Below are positions 19,208-28,367 of a stretch of DNA of 64,000 bases, piece by piece. Within the stretch, counting starts at the first letter, position 1; each line of letters starts with the position of its first letter. Position numbers and translations under genes: made by a program. The stretch comes from Novosphingobium sp. ST904 (lineage in GTDB: Bacteria; Pseudomonadota; Alphaproteobacteria; Sphingomonadales; Sphingomonadaceae). The notes under the pieces were generated by a model. The model made no database searches. It saw nothing but the letters and a program-made list of their open reading frames with translations, and was not told the DNA's origin. The stretch lies in the NCBI RefSeq assembly GCF_001298105.1, contig NZ_LGJH01000153.1, positions 54,266 through 118,265 on the forward strand. The letters are read 5' to 3'.

Positions 19208-19729
19208 ATGACCGGTTTCGATATTGCTGTTCTGGTGTTTGTCGGCGTGGGGGCCGCCACCGGGTTTCTTCGTGGTTTCGTGCAAGAGATACTGGCGCTG
19301 GGCGCCTGGGTCTTTGCGGTGTTTGCCATCCGCGCTTTCCATGAACCGGTGTCGCTCCTGCTCGAGCCTTATTCCGGCACGGGATCGGCGACACTCGTCC
19401 TGGCATTCGCGCTTCTGCTGCTGGTTCCGTTCTTTGCCGTAAAGCTGATTGCAGGCTGGGCAGGCAAGCGGAGCCGCGCGTCGGTGCTTGGCCCGATCGA
19501 TCGCGTGCTGGGTTTCGGTTTCGGGGCGGTGAAGGGCATGATTATCGTGGTTCTCGCGTTTTCGGTGCTGGTGCTCGGTTATGACACGATCTGGGGTGCA
19601 GGCGGCCGGCCGGACTGGATAAAGCAGGCGCGAACCTATCCGTTCGTCAACGCGAGTAGCGAAGCGCTCGTCAAGATGATTGCCGAACGCCGACACGAAG
19701 CCGCAGCAAGCGAAGCGGCAGACAATTGA
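19208..19729 (+). CDS. cvpA: CvpA family membrane protein
   Basis: 173 residues with four predicted membrane helices (FDIAVLVFVGVGAATGFLRG, ILALGAWVFAVFAIR, LVLAFALLLLVPFFAVKLIA, GMIIVVLAFSVLVLGYDTIW). It matches the CvpA (colicin V production) family, involved in envelope integrity and biofilm in other bacteria. Typical motif RGFVQEILALGAW. The stop overlaps the next gene's ATG (TGATG). Confidence 0.9.
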   Translation: MTGFDIAVLVFVGVGAATGFLRGFVQEILALGAWVFAVFAIRAFHEPVSLLLEPYSGTGSATLVLAFALLLLVPFFAVKLIAGWAGKRSRASVLGPIDRVLGFGFGAVKGMIIVVLAFSVLVLGYDTIWGAGGRPDWIKQARTYPFVNASSEALVKMIAERRHEAAASEAADN

Positions 19730-20147
19730 TGTCGACGGCAGTGCTCTATACGCCAGAAGTCCTGGGGCTAGCCGTTCAATTGGCGGGCCACCCCTGGGAC
19801 GAAGCACTGCGCTGAAGGCAGAGGCGCGCTCGCAAAGCTGCGGCAGCACGATCGCGCTGGGTCTCGACCTGGACGCTGAAGGCAGGATCGTGCACGTGGG
19901 GGTCCGCAGCCAGGCCTGCGCGATCGGACAGGCTGCCGCTGCAATTTTTTCAGACGCTGCAATCGGCCGGACTTCTGCACAAGTGCATGATGCGGCTGCG
20001 AAAATTACACGGTGGTTGGCGGGTGAGGAAGGTCTTCCCGATTGGCCCGGCTTTGTTTTGATCGCTGCTGCGCGTGATTATCCGGCGCGCCATGGTGCGG
20101 TCATGCTCCCTTGGAAGGCGGCGACGCAGGTTCTTCCCATCGGCTGA
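19729..20147 (+). pseudogene. NifU-like iron-sulfur cluster assembly scaffold, frame broken once
   Basis: It begins at ATG 19729, overlapping the cvpA stop, as MSTAVLYTPEVLGLAVQLAG and reaches WDEAL before a stop. One base in register resumes LKAEARSQSCGSTIALGLDL to QVLPIG. Conserved cysteines of the NifU-N type scaffold are present (SCGSTI, SQACAIGQAAAAIF). The break lies near 19806-19812; one missing C would restore a continuous 139-residue protein, so a sequence error is likely. Role: Fe-S cluster assembly, by homology. Confidence 0.75.
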
Positions 20148-20206
20148 AAGCGCGGTTAGATCGCGTTGACGGATCTCGAAATCGGGACCGGCGGGGGAAG
20201 ATCGAA

Positions 20207-21835
20207 ATGGCAGAGGTAGCACCTGGGAAACCGGTTCAGCCGAGCGTGTCCGACATCAGGCTGGTTATAGCCGCGTCCTCGATGGGCACGGTTTTCGAGT
20301 GGTACGATTTTTTCATTTACGGCACGCTTGCTGCGGTTATCGGCAAGACCTTCTTTCCTTCCGGCAATGCGACTTTGGAGACCCTGTTGGTCTGGGCCGG
20401 CTTCGCCGTGGGCTTCGGGTTCCGGCCGCTTGGCGCGATCCTGTTCGGATATCTCGGCGACAAGTTGGGTCGCAAGTACACGTTTCTCGTGACGGTGACA
20501 CTGATGGGCGTGGCGACAGCCGGCGTGGGCCTTATTCCCTCCGCCGATGCCATAGGCTGGGCGGCTCCTGCGATTATTCTGGTGCTCCGCGTGCTGCAGG
20601 GGCTCGCACTCGGCGGGGAATATGGGGGCGCCGCGATCTACGTGTCCGAGCATTCGCCGCCGAACAGGCGCGGGTTCTACACCGGCTTCATTCAGGCCAG
20701 CGTCGTCGGAGGTTTCGTGCTGAGTCTGATCGTGGTGCTTGGCTGTAAATCGGTCATGAGCCCAGCCCTATGGGAGGCGTGGGGCTGGCGCCTGCCATTC
20801 ATCCTCAGCCTCGCATTACTGGCGATATCGCTCTGGATGCGCCTCAAGCTATCGGAAAGCCCGGTCTTCAAGGCGATGCGGGCGCAGGGCGAAATTTCTG
20901 GTAACCCCTTTATCGAAAGTCTCACTTACCCCGGTAACAGGAAGCGGATTTTCATCGCTCTCTTCGGGATCGCCGCCGGACTGACCGTGATCTGGTATAC
21001 CGCGATGTTCTCCGCTCTGAGCTTCCTCAAGGGAGCCATGCGCATGGAGGACAGACCGGCGGAACTGATCGTCGGTGCGTCCGCGGCGCTGGGCATGGTC
21101 TTCTTCGTGATATTCGGCAGCCTGTCTGACCGTATCGGTCGCAGGAAGCCGATCATATGGGGCTATGCCCTGACCTTGCTCCTGCTGTTTCCCGCTTTCT
21201 GGCTGATCGGGGGGCATTCCAATCCCCAGCTTGCGCATGCGGCTCGGGAGTCGCCGGTCTTCGTTGTCGGGCCTGACTGCAGCTACAATCCCTTCGATAT
21301 CGAGCAGAAGTCGAAATGCGGGAAATTGCTTGGAGATCTCGCCGGAGCGGGCGTGGCCTATCGCCTGTCCGCCGCGCCGGAGCTTGTCTTGCAGGTCGGC
21401 GGCAAGGCGCTTCAGCTCGAAACCTATCCGTGGGGCGACAGGAAAGGCCGAGGCGCTGTCCTGCAGGGATGGCTGCGCGAGGCGGGCTACGATTTCGCCA
21501 AAGTCACGCCGGGCGCGCGAGATGCCCTGACGATCGGAGTTGTGCTGATCGTGCTGATGGCCTTGTCCGGTGCCACTTACGGTCCGGTAGCGGCCCTGCT
21601 TTCGGAAATGTTTCCGCCGCGCATCCGGTACAGTTCGATGTCCATCCCCTATCACATCGGGACGGGCTACTTTGGCGGTTTCCTTCCGCTGATTTCCAGC
21701 TACATGGTCGCGAGCAGCGGCAACCCCTATCAGGGTCTCTGGTATACGTGGGGTGTTGTCGCGATGGCCCTCGTCGTCTCGCTGTGGGGGCTGCGAGGCG
21801 GCCCTCCGTGCGATTATGGTGACGATGCTTCCTGA
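20207..21835 (+). CDS. MHS-family major facilitator transporter
   Basis: 542-residue inner-membrane MFS permease of the metabolite:H+ symporter (MHS) subfamily, related to ProP/ShiA/KgtP. It shows the subfamily opening SSMGTVFEWYDFFIYG, the loop 2-3 motif GYLGDKLGRKYTF and RVLQGLALGGEYGGAAIYVSE. An unusual insert of about 100 residues between helices 8 and 9-10 (PVFVVGPDCSYNPFDIEQKS and beyond) looks periplasmic or cytoplasmic and soluble. The ATG at 20207 follows GGGGGAAG. The 3' end overlaps alr. Substrate unknown; probably an organic acid or betaine. Confidence 0.88.
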   Translation: MAEVAPGKPVQPSVSDIRLVIAASSMGTVFEWYDFFIYGTLAAVIGKTFFPSGNATLETLLVWAGFAVGFGFRPLGAILFGYLGDKLGRKYTFLVTVTLMGVATAGVGLIPSADAIGWAAPAIILVLRVLQGLALGGEYGGAAIYVSEHSPPNRRGFYTGFIQASVVGGFVLSLIVVLGCKSVMSPALWEAWGWRLPFILSLALLAISLWMRLKLSESPVFKAMRAQGEISGNPFIESLTYPGNRKRIFIALFGIAAGLTVIWYTAMFSALSFLKGAMRMEDRPAELIVGASAALGMVFFVIFGSLSDRIGRRKPIIWGYALTLLLLFPAFWLIGGHSNPQLAHAARESPVFVVGPDCSYNPFDIEQKSKCGKLLGDLAGAGVAYRLSAAPELVLQVGGKALQLETYPWGDRKGRGAVLQGWLREAGYDFAKVTPGARDALTIGVVLIVLMALSGATYGPVAALLSEMFPPRIRYSSMSIPYHIGTGYFGGFLPLISSYMVASSGNPYQGLWYTWGVVAMALVVSLWGLRGGPPCDYGDDAS

Positions 21836-22868
21836 AGTTCCTGCTTCCGCCCTCCGCCTCTCCTTTGATGAGGAGGCCCTGAAATCAAACTGGCAAGCGC
21901 TGGACCGCCTTTCGGGAAGTGCACGGGCAGGGGCGGCGGTGAAGGCCAACGGTTATGGTCTTGGCGCGCGCGAAGTCGTGCCGGTCCTGCGGGAGGCTGG
22001 TTGCCAGGATTTCTTCGTAGCGCATTGGGGTGAAGCCGCCGAGCTGCTCGACTGTATCGGCTCTGCCGGTCTTTCCGTTCTGCACGGCCCGCTTAGTGCA
22101 GGGGATGCCGCCTTCGCCCGTGCAACAGGAACGGTTCCGGTGATCAATTCGATTGCGCAGGCCCGGCGCTGGATCGAATGCGGCGGTGGGCGTTGCCATT
22201 TGATGGTGGACACCGGGATGAACCGTCTCGGCGTTTCGCTCTCCGAACTGGGTGACGAGGCGGTCGAAGCGCTGGATGTCGACATCGTGCTATCGCATCT
22301 CGCTTCGGCCGAGGAAGAAAGCGATCTTAACGAACGGCAGCGGCTTCGCTGGCAGCAGGCGCTCGGACAAGTGCGTCATGAACGCGCCAGCCTTGCCAAC
22401 AGCGCCGGGATTGCCCTTGGCAGCGCTTACCACGGCGATATCACGCGGCCGGGAATCGCGCTTTACGGCGGCGTGCCCCGGGCTGAGATGGCGGACGATC
22501 TCAGGCAGGTGGTCCGTCCGGAAGCGGCCATCCTTCAGGTGCGTTCAGTTTCCGCTGGAGAAACGATCGGCTATAATGCTACGTATGGGGTTACCTGCCC
22601 CATGCGCGTGGGAACCGTCGCGCTGGGTTATGCCGACGGCTATCTGCGGTGCTGGTCGGACAGGGGTGTGTTCCGCGCCGGGGGACACGTATTGCCAGTG
22701 CTCGGCAGGGTCAGCATGGACATGACCGTAATCGATCTGACCCATGCTCCTGAACTGGGAGAGGGCGATTGGGTCTCCGCAGACTATGCACTTCCCGTGG
22801 CTGCTGCAAAGACGGGATTGTCGCAATACGAACTGCTCACGCTTTTGGGGCGCAGGTTCGGTCGCTAA
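21816..22868 (+). CDS. alr: Alanine racemase
   Basis: 350-residue PLP enzyme making D-alanine for peptidoglycan. PLP lysine in AAVKANGYGLGAREV; further motifs HLMVDTGMNRLGV, LANSAGIAL, DITRPGIALYGG, GYNATYG (catalytic-Tyr region), ALGYADGYLR and GRVSMDMTVID. Starts ATG 21816 or ATG 21825 both overlap the upstream transporter gene, implying coupled translation. The reaction assignment is secure. Confidence 0.95.
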   Translation: MVTMLPEVPASALRLSFDEEALKSNWQALDRLSGSARAGAAVKANGYGLGAREVVPVLREAGCQDFFVAHWGEAAELLDCIGSAGLSVLHGPLSAGDAAFARATGTVPVINSIAQARRWIECGGGRCHLMVDTGMNRLGVSLSELGDEAVEALDVDIVLSHLASAEEESDLNERQRLRWQQALGQVRHERASLANSAGIALGSAYHGDITRPGIALYGGVPRAEMADDLRQVVRPEAAILQVRSVSAGETIGYNATYGVTCPMRVGTVALGYADGYLRCWSDRGVFRAGGHVLPVLGRVSMDMTVIDLTHAPELGEGDWVSADYALPVAAAKTGLSQYELLTLLGRRFGR

Positions 22869-22886
22869 CGCGATTAACCCGGAGTT

Positions 22887-22900
22887 TTGCTGCGCAGCAA
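22887..22900. promoter_or_regulatory. TGC-rich palindrome upstream of phaR
   Basis: TTGCTGCGCAGCAA is a perfect 14-bp palindrome in the 95-base gap before phaR, followed by further TTGC/GCAA-rich sequence (TTGCGTTGCGACAACA). PhaR proteins of related bacteria recognise TGC-rich sites and often autoregulate, so this is a candidate PhaR operator. Confidence 0.4.
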
Positions 22901-22963
22901 TTTGTGTTGCGTTGCGACAACACCGGGTGGTAACATGTTGTCATTCTGGACTGGGGATTGGCA

Positions 22964-23521
22964 ATGGCTGAAACGGCGTCGCAGGACGACAACACGGTAA
23001 TCATAAAAAAGTACGCAAACCGTCGTCTCTACAATACACGTTCCTCGAGCTACATCACGCTCGATCATCTTGCGAAGATGACCCGTGAAGGTGTCGATTA
23101 CAAAGTGCTCGATGCCAAGAGCGGTACCGACATTACGCACACGATCCTCACGCAGATCATCATGGAGGAGGAATCCAACGGAGAGCAGATGCTTCCGGTG
23201 AATTTCCTTCGCGAACTTATCAGCATGTACGGCAATTCGATGCAGTCGCTGGTTCCGCACTATCTCGAAGCTTCGATGGACAACTTCCGGGCCAATCAGA
23301 CGAAGCTCCACAAGGCTTTCGAGGACAGCCTCGGCAACAACCCGTTGGCGAAGCTGGCCGAACAGAACATGGCGATGTTCAAGGCCGCCGCCGCCGCGTT
23401 CATGCCGGGAGCGGAAAAGCCTGAACCCAAAGCCCCTCCAGCCGGAGAGGCAGGCGATCTTTCGGCACTGCGCGATCAGATGGCCGAAATCCAGAAGAGG
23501 CTTGACGCGCTGGGCAAATAA
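22964..23521 (+). CDS. phaR: Polyhydroxyalkanoate synthesis regulator PhaR
   Basis: 185 residues. The N-terminal PHB/PHA DNA-binding domain KKYANRRLYNTRSSSYITLD is diagnostic, followed by the accumulation-regulator domain (YKVLDAKSGTDITHTILTQI, MLPVNFLRELISMYG). The C-terminal Ala/Pro-rich linker ends in a short coiled coil (LRDQMAEIQKRLDAL). It represses phasin and PHA genes and senses PHA granules. ATG at 22964 preceded by CTGGGGATT. Confidence 0.95.
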   Translation: MAETASQDDNTVIIKKYANRRLYNTRSSSYITLDHLAKMTREGVDYKVLDAKSGTDITHTILTQIIMEEESNGEQMLPVNFLRELISMYGNSMQSLVPHYLEASMDNFRANQTKLHKAFEDSLGNNPLAKLAEQNMAMFKAAAAAFMPGAEKPEPKAPPAGEAGDLSALRDQMAEIQKRLDALGK

Positions 23522-23619
23522 GGGTCTGCGCATGGTCCTTCGCGGCGCGAACAAGGCGCCGCGAATTGCCTTGAATGCAACGGATGGTCCGTCGCATCGC
23601 AGATCAGGAAGAAGCAATC

Positions 23620-25158
23620 GTGTCCGCCATTCGTCACGCCCTCTCGACCAAGCGCGAGGACGACTTCGCCCAGTGGTATCAGGAAGTCATTTCCGAGGCC
23701 GAAATGGCCGAGGAATCGGGCGTTCGCGGATGCATGGTGATCAAGCCGTGGGGCTACGGTATCTGGGAGCGCATCCAGCGCCTGATGGATGACCGCATCA
23801 AGGCTGCCGGCGTCACGAACTGCTACTTCCCGCTGTTCATTCCGCTTTCGTACTTCGCCAAGGAAGCCGAGCACGTCGAAGGCTTTGCGAAGGAAATGGC
23901 GATTGTCACTCACCATCGCCTCGTCGGTGACGGCAAGGGCGGCCTTGTGCCCGATCCCGAAGCGAAGCTGGAAGAACCGCTGATTGTCCGCCCGACTTCG
24001 GAGACGGTGATCGGCGCTGCCATGGCGCGTTGGGTGCAGTCCTGGCGCGACCTGCCGCTCATGGTCAACCAGTGGGCCAACGTCGTACGCTGGGAAATGC
24101 GCACCCGCATGTTCCTGCGGACGAGCGAATTCCTTTGGCAGGAAGGGCACACTGCCCACGCCGACCGTGACGATGCCATGATCGAGACGCTGCGTGCGCT
24201 CGAGATGTATCGCGACTTTGCCGAGAACGAGCTGGCCATGCCGGTGATCGCGGGCGAAAAGCCTGAGAATGAACGCTTCCCCGGCGCGGTCGCGACTTAC
24301 TCGATCGAAGCCATGATGCAGGATGGCAAGGCGCTTCAGGCGGGCACCTCGCACTACCTGGGGACGGGCTTCGCCGAAGCGGCAGGCATTCAGTATCAGG
24401 ACAAGGAAGGCACCCAGCAGTACGCGCATACGACGAGCTGGGGCACTTCCACGCGCATGGTCGGCGGTGTCATCATGACGCACGGCGACGATGATGGTCT
24501 TCGCGTGCCGCCGATGATCGCGCCGCACCAGATCGTCATCCTGCCGATGCTGCGCGACAACGACGAAGACGCAGCATTGCTCGCTTACTGCGAGGAACTC
24601 CGCAAGGCGCTCGTCACGCAATTCGCACTTGGGGAACCGCTGCGCGTCCTGCTCGACAAGCGTCCGGGCAAGGCGACCCAGAAGCGTTGGGCCTGGGTCA
24701 AGAAGGGCGTTCCGCTCATCCTCGAGATCGGCGGCCGCGATGCTGCCGGCGGGCAGGTCTCGATGCTGCGCCGCGACAAGCTCTGGAACGAGGCGGCCAA
24801 GGCTAACTTTGCTGCCATGGCGAAGGAAGATTTCATCGCCCGCGCGGCCACAGAGATCGAGGATATCCAGACCTCGCTCTTCGCCGAGGCGAAGGGCAAG
24901 CTCGATGCGAACATCTCGCGCGCTGCGAGCTTCGACGAACTTGCTTCCTTCTTCTCGGAAGGCAAGCGTTATCCGGGCTGGGTCGAGGTCGAATGGTCGC
25001 GGCCGACCGGTGCCGAACTCGAAGCCGTGGTGCAGAAGCTGAAGGCGCTGAAGCTCACCATCCGCAACACCCCGCTGGACGCTGCGCCGGTCACCGGCCC
25101 TTGCGTATTCTCCGGAGAGCCGGCGGTCGAGCGGATCTACGTCGCAAGGTCCTACTGA
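23620..25158 (+). CDS. proS: Proline--tRNA ligase (type lacking the editing insertion)
   Basis: 512-residue class-II aminoacyl-tRNA synthetase of the shorter, eukaryote/archaea-like form. Motifs include VRGCMVIKPWGYGIWERIQR, NCYFPLFIPLS, IVRPTSETVIGAAMARWVQS (motif 2 region), FLRTSEFLWQEGHTAHA and TSWGTSTRMVGGVIMTHGDD. The anticodon-binding part contains PPMIAPHQIVILP. I chose GTG at 23620 because AGGAAGAAG lies just upstream and homology starts there; an in-frame ATG at 23575 is less likely. DUF805 follows. Confidence 0.95.
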   Translation: MSAIRHALSTKREDDFAQWYQEVISEAEMAEESGVRGCMVIKPWGYGIWERIQRLMDDRIKAAGVTNCYFPLFIPLSYFAKEAEHVEGFAKEMAIVTHHRLVGDGKGGLVPDPEAKLEEPLIVRPTSETVIGAAMARWVQSWRDLPLMVNQWANVVRWEMRTRMFLRTSEFLWQEGHTAHADRDDAMIETLRALEMYRDFAENELAMPVIAGEKPENERFPGAVATYSIEAMMQDGKALQAGTSHYLGTGFAEAAGIQYQDKEGTQQYAHTTSWGTSTRMVGGVIMTHGDDDGLRVPPMIAPHQIVILPMLRDNDEDAALLAYCEELRKALVTQFALGEPLRVLLDKRPGKATQKRWAWVKKGVPLILEIGGRDAAGGQVSMLRRDKLWNEAAKANFAAMAKEDFIARAATEIEDIQTSLFAEAKGKLDANISRAASFDELASFFSEGKRYPGWVEVEWSRPTGAELEAVVQKLKALKLTIRNTPLDAAPVTGPCVFSGEPAVERIYVARSY

Positions 25159-25176
25159 TCTGAAGGGGAAGAGGGC

Positions 25177-25761
25177 GTGCTGGGATCGATCAAGTACAAC
25201 CTGTCGAACCTGTTGAACTTCAGGGGACGTGATGCCCGCCAGACGTTCTGGCTCTACGTCCTCTTCCTCGTCGTCATCCAGTATCTCGTCGCATGGTCAT
25301 GGCCATGCCGATGATGGGTGGAATGATGAAAGGCGCTTTCAGTCGCCGCTCAACAAGGTGCCACTGCGGCCGACATGCAGGTCCGCCTGATGGCCCAGAT
25401 GGCCGGTTACATGAGGACGTCGATGACGGTGTCCTCCATCGTTTCGGTTCTGGCCGGCCTCCTGCTGATGGCCGCTTTCGCCCGCCGCCTGCACGATTCC
25501 GGGAGGCCGGGCTGGATATCGGTTCTGACTTTCCTGCTCTCACTCTCTTCGAAGGCGATTGTCTGGTCGAAAATGAACGAGATCGTTTCGACTATGCGCA
25601 CCGTTTCGCCGGAGAATTTTGAAACGGCATTCGCGATGCAATCGAAATTGGTGGGCGCCAGCCTGCTCGGTTACGCGGCCATTTTGCTTGTCATCGTGTT
25701 CGGCGTATGGCCTTCCAGCCCAGGGACCAATCGCTACGGACCTCCGCCGGTTCGCGTCTGA
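25177..25761 (+). pseudogene. DUF805 family membrane protein, frame broken twice
   Basis: It starts GTG 25177 (after GGGGAAGAGGGC) as MLGSIKYNLSNLLNFRGRDA-RQTFWLYVLFLVVIQYLV, typical of DUF805. It then shifts frame near 25288-25294 (MVMAMPMMGGMMKGAFS) and again near 25341-25346, continuing QVRLMAQMAGYMRTSM and ARRLHDSGRPGWISV to GTNRYGPPPVRV. Four membrane helices are expected. All segments match the family, so two base-call errors explain it better than decay. Confidence 0.72.
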
Positions 25762-25801
25762 CCTCTTGCCAACCCGGATATCCGGCGTGACAAGCGCGTA
25801 C

Positions 25802-27141
25802 ATGAACAAGCTTCTGGCCGCGACTGCGCTTTCCGCCTCGATCATTTACGCCATCCCCGCTTCAGCCGGTGATTCGGCCGAAGTTTCCGAAGGCCGGATG
25901 CGCGCCGATGTGGAAAAACTGGTGTCCTTCGGCACCCGCCACACGCTTTCATCGGATACCGACCCAAAGCGCGGGATCGGCGCGGCCCGGCGCTGGGCCG
26001 CCGACGAGCTCCGCAAAACCTCCAAGGCTTGTGGCGGTTGCCTCGAAGTCACCATGCCGGAAGCCATTGTGAGCGGTACGCGCATTCCGACGCCAGTCAG
26101 GATGGTGGACGTGGTTGCGATACAGCGCGGTACCGAACGGCCCAATGAAGTGGTGATCGTCCAGGCTCATATCGACAGCCGCGTGACCGATGTGATGGAT
26201 ATCAAGAGCGATGCACCGGGTGCCAATGACGATGCTTCAGGCACCTCGCTCGTTCTCGAGGCCGCCCGCGTGCTGTCCAGGCGAAAGTTTCCGACCACGA
26301 TCGTCTACGCCGCCTTCTGGGCGAGGAGCAGGGGCTATATGGCGGCAAGCTGCTGGCGGATTACGCCAGAAAACAGGGCTGGACTGTCAAGGCCGTCTTC
26401 AACAACGATATCGTCGGCGGCACCCATGGTTCCGACGGTCTCGTCGACGATCGGCATGTGCGCGTGTTTTCCGAAGGGCCGCGTGCTGACGCAACGGACA
26501 AGACACGCGCTGATGCCCGCCGTTTTGGTGGTGAAAACGATAGTCCCGGCCGCAATATCTCTCGCTACATTGCCGCTCTGGCAGGAGGCGTTCAGGATGA
26601 TCTCGCGGTTCGGCAGGTCTGGCGCGCCGACCGTATGGGGCGCGGCGGCGATCAGCTTCCGTTCCTGGAGCAGGGAAATCCGGCAGTGAGATTCTCGGTC
26701 GCGATCGAGGATTATGACCATCAGCATCAAGACCTGCGCACCGAAAACGGCGTGAAGTTCGGCGATACCATCGATGAGATGGATTTCCCCTATCTCGCCA
26801 AGGTCACGCGCCTCAACATCGCAGGTCTGGCTGCGCTCGCCAGCGCACCCATGCCACCGGAGCCGGTGGCGGACGCCGCGGTCAAGACCTGGACCGACGT
26901 GACCTGGAAGGCAGTGGCGGGGGCTGCCGGCTATTCGGTATGGCGCCGACGCACCGATGCGCCGGAATGGGAAGCGCAGCCGTTGGTGGCGAAGACTTCG
27001 CAAACCAGCGTGAAGCTTGAAGGACTGCGCGGCGACGACTGGATACTCGGCGTAAGATCGATCGCGGCGGACGGCAGTGCCAGTCCGATTGCAGCCGCCG
27101 TTCCGGGCGGGGGTTTTACTCCGCTTGCGCAATTGCCTTGA
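25802..27141 (+). pseudogene. Secreted M28-family zinc aminopeptidase, frame broken once
   Basis: Signal peptide MNKLLAATALSASIIYAIPASA. The peptidase domain carries the di-zinc residues in VQAHIDSR, GANDDASGTS, GEEQGLYGG, FNNDIVGG and DYDHQHQD. The frame breaks near 26316-26321, where TTCTGGGCGAGGAG lacks one base of an expected Ser-Gly-Glu-Glu. It resumes through to a C-terminal fibronectin-III-like domain (TDVTWKAVAGAAGYSVWRRR, VRSIAADGSASPIAA). The reconstructed length is about 446 residues. Probably an exported aminopeptidase intact in the organism. Confidence 0.8.
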
Positions 27142-27429
27142 GGCGGATGTTTCAGGCATTGCCGACGGAAGATCCGATGCGTCCAATTCGGTTGCTAATG
27201 CCTGCAATCGGGAGTGTGCTGACCGAGGATGGTGCATTCTCGGTTCGCAGCTCGCGGATAGGCTTGTTATGCAGCAGTGATGCGGGAAATTCGGGCTGAA
27301 GGGGATCTGGATGACAATCGCAAGGCCGGGGCACAACCCGGGATATATCGCAACAACTTGCCATTATCGCTTGCCAAAGCGTGGGAATATCTGGACGGCG
27401 CCGTTATCCAAGGGAAACGGTAAGCGATC

Positions 27430-28305
27430 ATGGGCCTGACACAACATTTCGACCTGTTGCATGCCTTGGCCGGTATGCTGGTGGGTATTTTGGTGGGGCT
27501 GACCGGGGTTGGCGGAGGCTCGCTCATGACGCCGCTGCTGGTGCTTCTGTTCGGCGTCAGTCCGCAGACAGCGGTAGGCACCGACCTGTTGTTCGCCGCG
27601 GTGACCAAGATCGCCGGTTCCGCGGTTCACGGCAAGCGCAACACCGTCGACTGGACGATCGTGCGCCGCATGGCTTGCGGCAGCGTGCCGGCAGCCATCG
27701 TAACTCTCGGTTTCCTGTCGTACTTCGGCAAGATCGGCAATTCCACCGAACATCTCATCATGATCTCGCTGGCGGTCCTCCTCGGCCTGACGGCGGTGGC
27801 GGTTGTCTGTCGGAAATGGCTGCTCAAGTTCGCGCATGACATTAATCCGGACCAGCCCCGCTCTCGGGTCGTGGGAGGGACGGTGCTGCTCGGAGCGGCA
27901 ATCGGCGTTGCGGTATCGATTTCGTCGGTAGGAGCGGGCGCGATCGGCATGACCGTGCTGCTCATGCTCTATCCCAAGCTGCCCGTCGCCCGCATCGTCG
28001 GCTCCGATATTGCCCATGCCGTGCCGCTGGCTCTTATCGCCGGCGTGGGGCACTGGTTTATCGGTGATGTGGACTTCGGACTTCTGGCGGTATTGCTGCT
28101 GGGATCGATCCCCGGGGTCATTCTTGGAAGCTACCTCTCGTCCCATGCGCCGGACAGGATTCTCCAGCCTCTTCTGGCCTGCGTTCTCGCCGTTTCCTCC
28201 TGGCAACTGTTCCTGAAGGCCAATTCGGCAGACAAGGCGCTGCCAACGCCGGCAACAGCCCATGCCGCGACAATCGAGGGTGAAATTCCTGAACAGCACC
28301 CGTGA
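27430..28305 (+). CDS. TauE/SafE family sulfite/anion exporter
   Basis: 291-residue integral membrane protein with eight predicted helices in two related halves. Family motifs VGLTGVGGGSLMTPLLVLLF and SSVGAGAIGMTVLLMLYP form the repeated G-rich hairpins; TAVGTDLLFAA precedes a transmembrane helix. TauE/SafE proteins move sulfite, sulfonates or other organic anions across the inner membrane; the substrate here is unknown. The 290 bases upstream hold no recognisable gene. Confidence 0.88.
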   Translation: MGLTQHFDLLHALAGMLVGILVGLTGVGGGSLMTPLLVLLFGVSPQTAVGTDLLFAAVTKIAGSAVHGKRNTVDWTIVRRMACGSVPAAIVTLGFLSYFGKIGNSTEHLIMISLAVLLGLTAVAVVCRKWLLKFAHDINPDQPRSRVVGGTVLLGAAIGVAVSISSVGAGAIGMTVLLMLYPKLPVARIVGSDIAHAVPLALIAGVGHWFIGDVDFGLLAVLLLGSIPGVILGSYLSSHAPDRILQPLLACVLAVSSWQLFLKANSADKALPTPATAHAATIEGEIPEQHP

Positions 28306-28309
28306 TGAC

Positions 28310-28331
28310 GGCGCCGCAATGATGCGGCGCC
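28310..28331. terminator. GC hairpin after TauE gene
   Basis: GGCGCCGCA / TGCGGCGCC with ATGA loop, a perfect 9-bp stem starting 4 bases after the stop codon and lying 36 bases before rnr. There is no strong T-run, so it may be a weak terminator or RNA-stability element. Confidence 0.5.
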
Positions 28332-28367
28332 ATTGCAATAAGCCCTGAACGGGCGCATGGCGCTGTC

